Origin: Metallosphaera yellowstonensis MK1
GTDB taxonomy: Archaea; Thermoproteota; Thermoprotei_A; Sulfolobales; Sulfolobaceae
Assembly: GCF_000243315.1 (NCBI RefSeq)
Contig: NZ_JH597770.1
Span: forward strand, 417,740-481,739
Reading direction: 5' to 3'
Length of the DNA stretch: 64,000 bases
Shown: piece after piece, positions 10,958 to 19,228 of the stretch
Layout of the letters: every line of letters starts with the position of its first letter
How positions within the stretch are numbered: the first letter of the stretch is position 1
Position numbers and translations under genes: made by a program
Notes under the pieces: model-generated
Told to the model about the DNA's origin: nothing
Databases searched by the model: none
Seen by the model: only the letters and a program-made list of their open reading frames with translations

Positions 10958-11806
10958 ATGAAGCTAGTTTCTTTCATACGTGAGGGGAGGAGGGGGTACG
11001 GATTACTGGAGGGTGATACTATCGTCATCACGGACTCTCTGGGAGGAAGGGAAGTAGGAGACGAGGTGGAGCTGATGCAAGTGAGGCTGGTAGCCCCTCT
11101 GGAACCCTCTGCCATATTTTGCACGTTAGTTAACTCACCGAGGATGTTAGGGGTTGAGAGCAGGGAGGAGGCTAAGAAGATGCTGGGAGTTCCCAAGTTT
11201 TTCCTGAAGTTACCTCAGACGGTGATAGGTCCAGGGGACACAATACTTGCCCCTAAGTCTGGAATAAGGCCTGAGGCCGAGATAGGGATTGTAGTCAGAT
11301 CCCCACTCAAGAGGGCATCTAAGGAGGAGGTCAGGAGGGCTGTTCTGGGCTACACGGTCTTCAATGACGTCACCGCTCCTGGGGAGATGAGTGGGGACGT
11401 TTACTATGCCTACAGGAGAGATCCCATGGACGGGAAGATAAAGAAGATGGCCGTCAGAGGTTCACACTTCAGGAACAAGAACAGGGATACCTTTTCACCC
11501 ATGGGTCCTTGGGTGGTCACCACGGAGGAGTTGTCAGACATTCAGGGACTGAAGATAAGGAGCAGTTACGGGGATAAGTTGGTGCAGGACGGTCATACGG
11601 ACGAGTTGGTGTACGGCGTTGAGGAGCTCCTGGCGGAGCTGAGCAACGTGATAACTGTGCCCCCCAATAGTGTGGTTACTACTGGTACCATAGGTTACAG
11701 AGAAGCAGAGGAGGCCTCTGAGTATAAGTTCGGCGTACTTGAGGCACCCATGGTCGTTGAGGTGGAGAGGATAGGTAAGTTGGAGAATTGGGTCAAGGCA
11801 GAGTAA
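10958..11806 (+). CDS. Fumarylacetoacetate hydrolase-family protein (HpaG/decarboxylase-isomerase type)
   Basis: About 282 aa with the FAH-family C-terminal domain: RPEAEIGIVV and NDVTAPGEMSGD carry acidic residues in the position of the family's metal-binding glutamates and aspartate. In homoprotocatechuate meta-cleavage, an FAH-fold enzyme decarboxylates or isomerises the dicarboxylate after the semialdehyde is oxidised. ATG 10958 matches the family N-terminus MKLVSF; GTG 10946 is in frame upstream. It lies 26 nt after hpaB in the same operon. The exact step (decarboxylase, isomerase or hydratase) cannot be told from sequence alone. Confidence 0.82.
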   Translation: MKLVSFIREGRRGYGLLEGDTIVITDSLGGREVGDEVELMQVRLVAPLEPSAIFCTLVNSPRMLGVESREEAKKMLGVPKFFLKLPQTVIGPGDTILAPKSGIRPEAEIGIVVRSPLKRASKEEVRRAVLGYTVFNDVTAPGEMSGDVYYAYRRDPMDGKIKKMAVRGSHFRNKNRDTFSPMGPWVVTTEELSDIQGLKIRSSYGDKLVQDGHTDELVYGVEELLAELSNVITVPPNSVVTTGTIGYREAEEASEYKFGVLEAPMVVEVERIGKLENWVKAE

Positions 11807-12538
11807 CTACTTGACGAACCTTGAGATGAAGGAGTAGGTTAGGCTTTGGGCCACATTGGCTAGCTTCAGGAAGTAGGGCTCTATCTTCAGCTTAGAGGGA
11901 ACGTATATCTCCCTCTTCCCGGTCCTGGCTCCCTTAAGGATGGCCTTAGCTACCTCACGAGGCTCCACCGCGTATTTGGGCGCTATATCTCTTCCTCGAA
12001 ATGAAGGGTGAGAGGTGAACGAGGTTCTTACTGGGCCTGGATATATCCCTGACACCTTCACTCCATAACGTCTTGCCTCAGCCCAGAGACCGTTGGTGAA
12101 ACTGGAGACCGCAGCCTTAGTGGCAGAATACACCAGGAGGGTTGGAGTACTCACGTAGGCTGCCTCAGAGACCACGTTGACTATGGAACCTTCCCTCCTC
12201 TTGACCATACTCGGGTATACTGCCTTGGTCGTGTAGAGCACACCGAGGAAGTTGGTCCTAACCATATATTCCTCTTCATCCATGGGGGTCTCCAGGAATG
12301 AACCGTACACTCCGAAACCTGCGTTGTTGACTAGGAGGGAGATCTCTCCCACTTCCCTCTCCACCTTCTCCACCAGTTGGAAGACCGACTCCCTATCGGA
12401 TACGTCCAATTCGAACCTGTAGTCTCCTACGTCAGGGGTACTCCTCGACACTGCTACTACCTTATATCCTTCCCTCATGAGTAATTCCACTGTGGCCCTT
12501 CCTATCCCCTTTGACGCTCCGGTGACTAAGGCTATCAT
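11807..12538 (-). CDS. Short-chain dehydrogenase/reductase
   Basis: 243-aa classical SDR: Rossmann motif TGASKGIG at residues 6-13, NNAG at ~70 and the catalytic Tyr-Lys in YSATKAA at ~138, with Ser about 13 residues earlier. It reduces or oxidises a small alcohol/ketone with NAD(P)H; the substrate is not predictable. Its 3' end abuts the FAH-family gene tail to tail with no gap, so it is not part of that operon. A CGATAAAAG box near 12562-12570 predicts a leaderless mRNA from ATG 12538. Confidence 0.9.
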   Translation of the reverse strand: MIALVTGASKGIGRATVELLMREGYKVVAVSRSTPDVGDYRFELDVSDRESVFQLVEKVEREVGEISLLVNNAGFGVYGSFLETPMDEEEYMVRTNFLGVLYTTKAVYPSMVKRREGSIVNVVSEAAYVSTPTLLVYSATKAAVSSFTNGLWAEARRYGVKVSGIYPGPVRTSFTSHPSFRGRDIAPKYAVEPREVAKAILKGARTGKREIYVPSKLKIEPYFLKLANVAQSLTYSFISRFVK

Positions 12539-12631
12539 GCTCGAACAGAGTCTTCCCGACTTTTATCGATTTTCCCTTTTCTAGATAAGGAAAGGGCAAT
12601 TTCGCCTTGGCGGCTATTTCCTTTACTGTAC

Positions 12632-12691
12632 AGCACTTATTAGATTTTGCCTCACTCGCAGGGCGATATCCAAGGCAAACCAATAACTGCC
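12632..12691. repeat. Copy of a dispersed inverted-repeat element (AGCACTTAT...ATAACTGCC)
   Basis: Left arm AGCACTTAT (12632-12640) and right arm ATAACTGCC (12683-12691) are near-complementary and 42 nt apart. The block before the right arm (CAAGGCAAACCA) closely resembles those of copies near 63.8 and 63.9 kb. It lies between the SDR start and the TatD 3' end. Confidence 0.45.
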
Positions 12692-12692
12692 G

Positions 12693-13370
12693 TTAAATGT
12701 TGAAGGCTCTCTTAAAGTTTCTCTCTACCGCCTTCTCTGCATCCTCAAGGCCAATCCCCTTCACCTTGGCTATACTCTCCAGGGACTCTCTGACCATCGG
12801 GGGTTCCAAGAGTCTCCCTCTATACACATAGCCACCGTCACTCTCTGTGAGAAGTATCTCCAGAGGTGCCTTCTCCAACACCCTCTTGTGCTTCTCCTGA
12901 AAGGTAACTGAAGGGTTTATGGTGATGAAGTACCCAGCCCCTTCAATTTCCTTCAATAGTTCCACCGGCCCACTGTACCAGTGAAGGATGGCCCTCTTGA
13001 CACCCTTACGAAGAAGGATGTTGAGGGCGTCCCTCCAGGCGTCTAGAGCGTGGACGTTGGCAGTCTTCTCCGGTGCAGCTTCCAGGATGGAGGAGAAATA
13101 TTCGAGCTGTACTTCCTTGCTCGCTCTAGAGAGCCTGTAATCCAGCCCTATCTCGCCCAGGAAGTCGGCCTCCCTCACGAGGTTTAGTACCTCTCTTAAC
13201 TCTCCGTTCCCCGCGTTCCAAGGATGTATTCCCACTCCTCTGAGCACACCTCTCATGGAGAGGGTTGCGAGGGATGACTTTAGATCCATGGATACCGCAG
13301 CGATGTAGACGTCGTAGTTCCCCTTGAGCTCTGAGCAATGACAGTGAGCATCGTAAAGTATCGGTGTCAC
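12693..13370 (-). CDS. TatD-family metal-dependent hydrolase
   Basis: About 225 aa. The N-terminal DAHCHCSEL supplies the two metal-binding histidines, GEIGLDYRL the bridging glutamate, NVHALDA and AILHWYSG further histidine ligands, and TESDGG the aspartate: the TatD amidohydrolase set. Family members are Mg-dependent DNases or exonucleases acting in the cytoplasm. I take GTG 13370, which follows a GAGG motif and lies after the start point predicted from the ATTAATTTAAGG box; a GTG at 13403 lies upstream of that point. It reads away from the ribosomal protein genes on the same strand. Confidence 0.85.
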   Translation of the reverse strand: MTPILYDAHCHCSELKGNYDVYIAAVSMDLKSSLATLSMRGVLRGVGIHPWNAGNGELREVLNLVREADFLGEIGLDYRLSRASKEVQLEYFSSILEAAPEKTANVHALDAWRDALNILLRKGVKRAILHWYSGPVELLKEIEGAGYFITINPSVTFQEKHKRVLEKAPLEILLTESDGGYVYRGRLLEPPMVRESLESIAKVKGIGLEDAEKAVERNFKRAFNI

Positions 13371-13532
13371 CTCAGAATTAGAGATACTTTTCAACTGATA
13401 CACCTTAAATTAATCGGAACGAAGATGGGGTTCCTCGTATACGTTCGCCAAACCCTGTGATAAAGAAACTGTAAGTCGGGCCTGTAAAAGAATAAGTGGG
13501 GATGCTCAAAATTACGCTGAGTTGCCGTGTGC

Positions 13533-13730
13533 CTATCCCAGTTGTCTCAACTCTTCTCCCACTATCTTGGCCTTCCCACCGGTGGGATAGACCAACTGAG
13601 TGCCACACGAGAGGCACCTCACGGGGAAGGTGGCGTCGCTGAACACTACCTGCTCGTTATTGCAGTTGGGGCACTTCACCCTCACAAACCTGCTCTTGGG
13701 CTCCGGTATGAGTACCCTGCTCTTCCTCAT
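13533..13730 (-). CDS. rps27e: 30S ribosomal protein S27e
   Basis: 65 aa, standard length. The zinc ribbon CPNC (residues 20-23) and CLSC (39-42) with the [16 protein letters not shown] core identifies S27e, an archaeal/eukaryal small-subunit protein. Its start overlaps the L44e stop by 4 nt, giving the common L44e-S27e pair. The eIF2-alpha and Nop10 genes that often follow in archaea are not found here. Confidence 0.97.
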   Translation of the reverse strand: MRKSRVLIPEPKSRFVRVKCPNCNNEQVVFSDATFPVRCLSCGTQLVYPTGGKAKIVGEELRQLG

Positions 13731-14014
13731 TTGATCACCTCAACGAGCTCCAGCTTCTTTACGCGTATCCCATGCTTCATGATGGTGTAGCCGCACTTCT
13801 GGCACTTGAACATCAATACCTGTTTCTTTGTGACCTTAGAGAACCTCTTCTGCTCTGGCTTCCTGGTGCTCCCGTATCCCAGGTTCTTTCTGTCGTACCT
13901 CCTTTGGCCCTCGGCCAAAGTCCTCCTCTTTCCACCCTTATACAGGGACACGGAGTGGTCTGTGTGGGCCTTGCACTTGGGGCAGTAAGTCTTCACGGCC
14001 TTAGGAAACTTCAT
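13727..14014 (-). CDS. rpl44e: 50S ribosomal protein L44e
   Basis: About 95 aa, highly basic, with zinc-binding CPKC near the N-terminus and CQKC near residue 72. [14 protein letters not shown] is the conserved N-terminus, so ATG 14014 is chosen over an in-frame ATG at 14032. A GTTTTTAAG box at 14039-14047 places transcription start just before 14014, supporting this. It is translationally coupled to S27e. Confidence 0.96.
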   Translation of the reverse strand: MKFPKAVKTYCPKCKAHTDHSVSLYKGGKRRTLAEGQRRYDRKNLGYGSTRKPEQKRFSKVTKKQVLMFKCQKCGYTIMKHGIRVKKLELVEVIK

Positions 14015-14120
14015 GGGTGAGGGTATGGTCACTCCGGCTTAAAAACTTGAGGTCTTGGGAAGGGGCAGTCCTCTGCTCTGTTTAGAGGTCTCTCGGTTCT
14101 GTCATGAGCATAACCGGATA

Positions 14121-14184
14121 CAGCAGTTATTATATATCGCCTTGACTTTTGGGTGTCACCTGACGAAAAATCCCATAACTGCTG
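14121..14184. repeat. Copy of dispersed inverted-repeat element with perfect 10-bp arms
   Basis: CAGCAGTTAT (14121-14130) and ATAACTGCTG (14175-14184) are perfect complements with a 44-nt spacer ending in AAAAATCCC. The same arms and spacer size recur at 63753-63813. It lies between the L44e promoter and the 3' end of the OCD-family gene. Confidence 0.55.
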
Positions 14185-14263
14185 CAGATAGAAGACAGAG
14201 AACGCGAGGATTAACCGTAGGGAAGGCATGGGAGATCCTCTAAAATTTCGAGATCTCCTTCGT

Positions 14264-15172
14264 CTAGCCCCCCTTTTCTCTGTAGACAAAGTATGCTGTG
14301 ACGTTGTCCTCTACCGCTAACCCGACCGTCTTAAAGAGGGAAGGTCTCTTGACCTTAACCCCCTTGACTATAACCTCTCCTATTTCCATGACCGTCTTCT
14401 CCTGGAGGAGCCCCCTTTCTTTAGGCAGGATGAAGTCTCCAGTCTCTCTCGATACCGCATCTAGGCTATCCACCATGTAAGTCGACACTTTCCTTATAGT
14501 CTCATCGTCAACTTCCCTCTCCTTGGGAGTGTGGGCACCTATGCTGGATACGTGAAAGTCGTTCTTTAACTCGGTCCCGAGTACCACGGGGGAGGAACTA
14601 GAAGTGACTGCGAAAATCACGTCCGACTCCCTCAACAACGTTTTCAACTCTACCTCCTCCGCCCCGAATTTCCTGGCCAACTCAGGGTGTCTCCTCCTGG
14701 AGGTCAAGAGTAGCCTTGAGACCGAGAGGTAGCCCAACGCCGTTCTCATGTGGTGCTCTGCTTCCAATCCAGCTCCTATCACCCCCAGTGTCTCTACTTT
14801 AAGTCCCCACGAAAGTTCGGTTGAGAGTACTGAAGCTGCTGAGGTTCTGATGGCTGTTAGTGTTGACCCGTCCATGAGGGCCAGCGGGTTCCCAGTTTCA
14901 CCAGAGAGGAGGAGCACAGCACCGTTGACCGAGGGAATACCCCTCTCCTTGTTTCCAGGGATGACAGATATCACCTTTACCGTGACTCCATATTTGGTAG
15001 AACAAGGCATCACTCCCCACCAGTTTCCTTCCACGGTCAGGACTGTCCTGGGAGGATTCTGTACATCGCCTTTGTAGAGGAGTGAGAATGCCTCTCTGAC
15101 CGCATCTACTGCCTTCTTTGGTGGGAGTAGTTCCACCATCTCTTCTCCTGAAATGAAAGTTACCATCTCCAT
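14264..15172 (-). CDS. Ornithine cyclodeaminase / mu-crystallin family protein
   Basis: 302 aa. Family blocks include the substrate-lysine region YGVTVKVISV, ALMDGSTLTAIRTSAAS and the NAD-binding glycine motif GVIGAGLEAEHH. Members are NAD(P)-dependent cyclodeaminases, alanine dehydrogenases or imine reductases; archaeal alanine dehydrogenase belongs here too, so I do not assign one reaction. ATG 15172 follows an AGATTTTAGT box, giving a short leader. It is monocistronic, separated by 169 bp holding a guide-RNA candidate from the upstream isomerase gene. Confidence 0.86.
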   Translation of the reverse strand: MEMVTFISGEEMVELLPPKKAVDAVREAFSLLYKGDVQNPPRTVLTVEGNWWGVMPCSTKYGVTVKVISVIPGNKERGIPSVNGAVLLLSGETGNPLALMDGSTLTAIRTSAASVLSTELSWGLKVETLGVIGAGLEAEHHMRTALGYLSVSRLLLTSRRRHPELARKFGAEEVELKTLLRESDVIFAVTSSSSPVVLGTELKNDFHVSSIGAHTPKEREVDDETIRKVSTYMVDSLDAVSRETGDFILPKERGLLQEKTVMEIGEVIVKGVKVKRPSLFKTVGLAVEDNVTAYFVYREKGG

Positions 15173-15250
15173 AAACTCCTATGGGGAAACTAAAATCTTG
15201 AGGGCAAAAGATAGGGAAAGTTCTAATTTCAGATTCATCCACTATACCTT

Positions 15251-15308
15251 GGGCCATGAGGAGCGATGGGCGGCTAGATCTGTGAAGAGACACTGCAGCG
15301 CTGAGCCC
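15251..15308 (+). ncRNA. Predicted box C/D guide sRNA, 16S decoding-site target
   Basis: Elements in order: closing stem GGGC (15251-15254), box C ATGAGGA (15256-15262), 11-nt guide, D' CTAG (15274-15277), 4-nt spacer, C' GTGAAGA (15282-15288), 12-nt guide, box D CTGA (15301-15304), closing GCCC. Lengths match archaeal dual C/D sRNAs. The D' guide GCGATGGGCGG pairs along its full length, with one G-U, to the universal 16S rRNA segment CCGCCCGUCGC. The N+5 rule points to the C1402/C1403 region (E. coli numbering). C, D' and C' boxes are each imperfect and the TATA is weak; the second target is unknown. It is not in any ORF. Confidence 0.6.
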
Positions 15309-15341
15309 TTATCAGGTTACATTAGCTGAGTCTGGGAACCC

Positions 15342-16178
15342 CTAATGGTTCAGAAGGGTTTCCTTGCTCCTTTCCCTAGCTTTCGGGATCACGTGAAGTC
15401 TCTCAGGATCCTCGCCGTTCATCCTCGCCAACTCCACGGAAAGAAAGCCTGCAAGTGCGATCAGGTAGGAGACATCGTACAGGGGTCTTGTAACCTTGAA
15501 GGCACGTGCCTTCAAAAGACTTGATGTTATCTCATCTACTTTATCTCCCTCTATAACTACAGGGTACAGGTTCTTCCCGTGAACGTAGCTCTCCACCTCG
15601 TTGTGATGAACTTCAGGTATCTCGCCAAAGAAGGCTGGGTACTTGGCGTTCTCGTTTATTTCTTGTTTGAACCTCTTTGCGACACCCAGGTACTTTGAGG
15701 CGTAGAAGACGGGGATCTTGGTGAACATTTCATTTGCCAGTGAACTCGACTGTTCCCTCATTCCTCTGATGTCCTTAACAGCCTCTTTCAGCTCCGAAAG
15801 ATCTCCTTGAACGGTCATCCTCAGGACTGGATGAATTAAGAGAGGAAAGGCGAACCTCGGCTGTAACCCTCCAGGAACTTTCACTACCTCTTTGCATAAC
15901 CTGGAGAGCGTACCACCGCTAGTCACAGCAATTACTCTCTTACCCTGTCTTAGGGATTCCTTAACCTGTAACAACGTTTCTGCCGTTTCTCCAGAATAGG
16001 ATACGGCAATGACGGTGTCAGCGTGCCTCAAGGTCTCTAACTCCCGGAATGCCTTGAGCACTTCGCAGGTTACACCGCTTCCCCCCATCCCTATACACGC
16101 TATTTCCCCTTTAATCTCGGCGACTGGAAGCTTCTCGGCCTCCTGATACAGATCGTACCACTTCTCGTATATTACCAA
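15342..16178 (-). CDS. Bifunctional phosphoglucose/phosphomannose isomerase
   Basis: 278-aa SIS-domain protein. CIGMGGSGV (residues ~28-36), [13 protein letters not shown] (~57-69) and the C-terminal HNEVESY (~190) are hallmarks of the crenarchaeal PGI/PMI family, which interconverts glucose-6-P or mannose-6-P with fructose-6-P. It is somewhat shorter than typical 302-325-aa members, with the shortening between the first two SIS strands. Its start overlaps the stop of the upstream sugar nucleotidyltransferase by 7 nt, so the two are coupled and probably feed nucleotide-sugar synthesis. Confidence 0.88.
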   Translation of the reverse strand: MVIYEKWYDLYQEAEKLPVAEIKGEIACIGMGGSGVTCEVLKAFRELETLRHADTVIAVSYSGETAETLLQVKESLRQGKRVIAVTSGGTLSRLCKEVVKVPGGLQPRFAFPLLIHPVLRMTVQGDLSELKEAVKDIRGMREQSSSLANEMFTKIPVFYASKYLGVAKRFKQEINENAKYPAFFGEIPEVHHNEVESYVHGKNLYPVVIEGDKVDEITSSLLKARAFKVTRPLYDVSYLIALAGFLSVELARMNGEDPERLHVIPKARERSKETLLNH

Positions 16179-16843
16179 ATCTTAGGCACCTCCTGCGACG
16201 CCTCCTCCAAGTCCTTCATGCTATCTACTGACCTCCAATAAACCTTAGGAAACTTGACACCCAAGAGTAGACCGTCCCTTGCTAATTTCGGGAACGTCTC
16301 CTTTTCTAGGTCTCCCTTCTCTGGGAGGTAGTCGAAGATGCGTGGGGTGAAGACGTACACACCTGCGTTGATCCAATAATCTTCAAGGATAGGTTTCTCC
16401 ACGAACTCGACTACCTTGTTATTATCAGTTCTGACTACTCCGAAGGGACTCTTTAGGGGAACTAGGGCTATAGTTGCCACCTCTCCTCCCTTGAGGAGGG
16501 ACACATCCAAGTTGGTCAAGATGTCACCGTTTACCACCAGGAAGTTCTCTCTCAAGAACTCCCTTAACCTCTTGATCGCTCCCCCAGTCCCCATAGGTTC
16601 TCCCTCGACACCCAACAATATCTCTACTCCCAACCTGTCTGAACTCTGTGACGCCCACTCTACCATCAGCTCCTTCTTGTAACCCGTGGCAATTATAAAC
16701 TGTTTGATCCCCTGCTTCACGAGCCACTGGATCTGCCATTCTATGATGGGTTTGTCCGCAACGGAGAGGAGAGGCTTAGGTTTCTCGTCGGTTAGTGGTC
16801 TCAGCCTCTTGCCGTAACCCCCGGCCAGTATAACCGCTTTCAT
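16172..16843 (-). CDS. Sugar-1-phosphate nucleotidyltransferase
   Basis: About 223 aa. The N-terminal [19 protein letters not shown] is the signature of NDP-sugar pyrophosphorylases (GT-A-like nucleotidyltransferase); VNGDILT carries the metal-binding aspartate and FVEKP is the conserved sugar-binding loop. It probably makes GDP-mannose or NDP-glucose, consistent with the downstream PGI/PMI; the left-handed beta-helix domain of longer paralogues is absent. ATG 16843 gives the family start MKAVILAGG; the longer frame to 16906 adds an unrelated extension and runs up to the tRNA. Confidence 0.9.
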   Translation of the reverse strand: MKAVILAGGYGKRLRPLTDEKPKPLLSVADKPIIEWQIQWLVKQGIKQFIIATGYKKELMVEWASQSSDRLGVEILLGVEGEPMGTGGAIKRLREFLRENFLVVNGDILTNLDVSLLKGGEVATIALVPLKSPFGVVRTDNNKVVEFVEKPILEDYWINAGVYVFTPRIFDYLPEKGDLEKETFPKLARDGLLLGVKFPKVYWRSVDSMKDLEEASQEVPKIW

Positions 16844-16906
16844 GTGAAGATAATGGAGAACTTCAAAATAAAGCTGAAGGGAATCTAATAGTAGACGAGG
16901 AATCAA

Positions 16907-17003
<97 letters not shown>

Positions 17004-17182
17004 TCGACTATCAAAGGGTGAGTACAGTTTATAAGTTAATCTATAGGTAATACATTCACTTTCAGTGTAGTGTCTCTCTACTTTCTTTCGGCTAGAAATC
17101 TTCAAATAAGGGGGATAGGAGACGGTAACACGTCACTTATGTTTTAAGTTCTCTACAGATCATGTTTGTATAGGGTGGAAAT

Positions 17183-17398
17183 ATTCCTGTAACCTACAGA
17201 TGTAAAGGATGTGGTTATGAACTTTATAAGTTCGAAAGAGTGGGCCAGGACTTCTACGGTATAAGGACTCCCTCAGAGATAAGTTCTATCTACGGAGGAA
17301 AGTGTCCCAAGTGCGGTAGAAAGCTTGGAGTACCTGGAATGGAGGAGATCAAGGCTAGGCTCAGGAGGGGCGGAAGAGCTGGAGTATTAGTGAGATGA
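17183..17398 (+). CDS. Small zinc-ribbon protein with probable ATT start codon
   Basis: A 71-aa reading from 17183 gives an N-terminus of the form MPVTYRCKGCGYEL, with CKGC near residue 7 and CPKCG near residue 41: a two-knuckle zinc ribbon, ending in a basic, glycine-rich tail. The frame has a stop at 17171-17173 and no ATG, GTG or TTG before the first cysteine pair, so ATT at 17183 is the only sensible start. It is preceded by GGGTGG, a good Shine-Dalgarno for this lineage, and by a TATGTTTTAAG box at 17137-17147. The 3' end overlaps the convergent kinase gene by 38 nt. Function unknown; possibly nucleic-acid binding. Confidence 0.72.
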   Translation: MPVTYRCKGCGYELYKFERVGQDFYGIRTPSEISSIYGGKCPKCGRKLGVPGMEEIKARLRRGGRAGVLVR

Positions 17399-17972
17399 CT
17401 TCCTCAAAGCTCATCTCCCTCCTCTTGTACCTCCTGGCTAACTCATGAAGCCCGTAGGCATTGAGGATTTTATTGACGTTGAATGCACTTTCCCTCATGC
17501 TCGCCGAGTCGTAATCTAGGATATACGTTCTTTCCCTCGTCACGAGTACGTTCTTCCACGGGTGAACCAGCTCCCTGTGTTCTATCTTCAACTCCTCCAA
17601 TCTCCTGGCCCTCTCCAACAGATCCATCAGAACTTCAGGGGATTCGTCCCTTGTCAGATGCCTTCCAGGGACGAACTCCATAAGGATGAAGTTCCTCCCA
17701 TAGTCAAAAACCTTGGGTGCAACTCCTTCTGCCCATAACTGAAGCCTAGCTTCCAGTTCCAAGCTCTCCTTGGGAGAGTCAACTCTCCTTATCTTAAGTG
17801 CCATGTTGCCCTCTACCAGTACCACAACTCCAGTCTTCCCCTTACCCAACACCCTCAGGTTCCCCAGGCGTGTACTCCCGAAGGAGTAAGCTCTCTTAAG
17901 ATCATGGGACTCCAGTTCCGTTTCTATTTCTCGAGAATACCTGGGAAATATGAACCTCTTCACTTCAACCAA
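17361..17972 (-). CDS. Predicted RIO-like serine/threonine kinase (COG2112 type)
   Basis: 203 aa with a reduced protein-kinase fold: ALKIRRVDS holds the ATP-binding lysine, ILMEFVPGRHL the hinge, EHRELVHPWKNVLV the catalytic loop and YILDYDSAS the metal-binding aspartate in place of DFG. This fits the archaeal predicted Ser/Thr kinases related to RIO/Bud32. It overlaps the start side of the CCA-adding enzyme gene by 13 nt in the order ThpR-CCA-kinase, suggesting a link to tRNA maturation; target unknown. Stop TGA lies inside the convergent zinc-ribbon gene. Confidence 0.8.
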   Translation of the reverse strand: MVEVKRFIFPRYSREIETELESHDLKRAYSFGSTRLGNLRVLGKGKTGVVVLVEGNMALKIRRVDSPKESLELEARLQLWAEGVAPKVFDYGRNFILMEFVPGRHLTRDESPEVLMDLLERARRLEELKIEHRELVHPWKNVLVTRERTYILDYDSASMRESAFNVNKILNAYGLHELARRYKRREMSFEEVISLILQLFRPS

Positions 17973-19216
17973 AGGGGCCTCTTCCTCAGGAAGAGCTTCA
18001 TGCAGGGATCTTTCACCTCCTTAAGCCAGTATTGTCTGACCATGTGCTTATATTTGAGGGCCAGAGAGTTCCCAACCAGCGTCTCTGGGCTGGACTCATG
18101 TCTCCTCTTCAGCGAGTACAGCCTACCGTCTTCACCCACCCACACGTGAAAGTTCTTGGAGATGAAGTCCCTAGAGGTCTCCAGGTAGAAAGGAGGCCCC
18201 TTGTAGACCGTGTACTCCCCTATATGTGCACTCTCCATCTGAATCAGCAGGTACACTTTTCCGTTTCCCTCACAGGCGCCGTAATCCACGACCTTAAAAC
18301 CCACAGTTTCCAACGCCCTAATTGCCTTATCCAAGGATTTTCTCATCTGACCCCACAGAACGTCGTCCACGAAAGGCTCTAGCACCTCCACTTCAGTGAC
18401 CAGCACGTCACCTAGGACAGGGCCGACATCAGGTTCAGGGGGGAAGAAGAAATCCAGGCTTGGATTCACCAGGAACTCTCTGGCAGCCAGCGAGAAGATA
18501 GCCATAGACCTCAAGGATACGGCCGCAGCGGCGTTCCTCTTGGGATCCACAGGGTCTGGGATGATCAGTGGGGACTCGAACTGTCTTCCCTCCTCAACTA
18601 GAGGTATCTTCACCGGTGGTCTCCACTTACTAGCTCCCTTCAATACCTCCAAGAAGGAACCGTAATAGATCGTCAGGAGCTCAGAGACGTAACCTGAGAA
18701 TCCGAGAACCTTTATTTCGGCCCCGTAAACGCCCACTCCCTTCAGGAACCTCTTAAGCAGTCTCACCTGATCTCTCCCTCGTTCGTCTAACTTCGAGGTA
18801 ACGTACATCGTGTGAAACGGCGTCCTGTCTACCGCAGTCACGGCCTCACTACCCTCCCCCACTCTAAGGGCAGGCACTACATCCACCTCTATCCCATCCA
18901 GGCTTACTATGAGGTATGGGTGTTCAGCGTAAGCCATCTTTACCTCAAGTCCCTTAAGCCTCTCCTTTATCGTGTCTAGTCCCTCCTTAGAGAGGAACTC
19001 CTTACCTACTTCCTTGGGGAAGAACACGAAGAGGTCTACGTCTGTATCCCCCCTAAGCCAAGTCCCTTTCCTAAAGGAACCGTGAACCTCAACGTCTAGG
19101 CCACGGAGGAGATCACGAATCCTCTCCACCACTGATATTATTCTCTTTTCCTCCTCCTCAGTGGGCTTAACCTTGGATAAAACTGTCTCTAGTACTTCTC
19201 GAATCCTCTCCTCCAC
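17960..19216 (-). CDS. cca: CCA-adding enzyme (archaeal class I tRNA nucleotidyltransferase)
   Basis: 418 aa. HGSFRKGTWLRGDTDVDLFVFF (split: GS motif then DxD) provides the catalytic carboxylates, and IEVDVVPAL the third; the class I archaeal family is 410-460 aa. It builds or repairs the 3'-CCA of tRNAs without a template, needed because the tRNA genes in this window do not encode CCA. GTG 19216 is the start; it lies 12 nt after the ThpR stop in the same operon. Confidence 0.95.
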   Translation of the reverse strand: MEERIREVLETVLSKVKPTEEEEKRIISVVERIRDLLRGLDVEVHGSFRKGTWLRGDTDVDLFVFFPKEVGKEFLSKEGLDTIKERLKGLEVKMAYAEHPYLIVSLDGIEVDVVPALRVGEGSEAVTAVDRTPFHTMYVTSKLDERGRDQVRLLKRFLKGVGVYGAEIKVLGFSGYVSELLTIYYGSFLEVLKGASKWRPPVKIPLVEEGRQFESPLIIPDPVDPKRNAAAAVSLRSMAIFSLAAREFLVNPSLDFFFPPEPDVGPVLGDVLVTEVEVLEPFVDDVLWGQMRKSLDKAIRALETVGFKVVDYGACEGNGKVYLLIQMESAHIGEYTVYKGPPFYLETSRDFISKNFHVWVGEDGRLYSLKRRHESSPETLVGNSLALKYKHMVRQYWLKEVKDPCMKLFLRKRPLWLK

Positions 19217-19228
19217 GGCCTAAACGCC

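Noticed and set aside
13455-13525. Plus-strand C/D sRNA downstream of S27e
   Set aside because: GTGATAA and CTGA are present, but D' (TCGG) and C' (GTGGGGA) are poor and the spacer and guide lengths do not fit.
14029-14289. 86-aa ORF upstream of L44e on the minus strand
   Set aside because: Odd composition, it spans an inverted-repeat element and the L44e promoter, and overlaps the OCD gene end.
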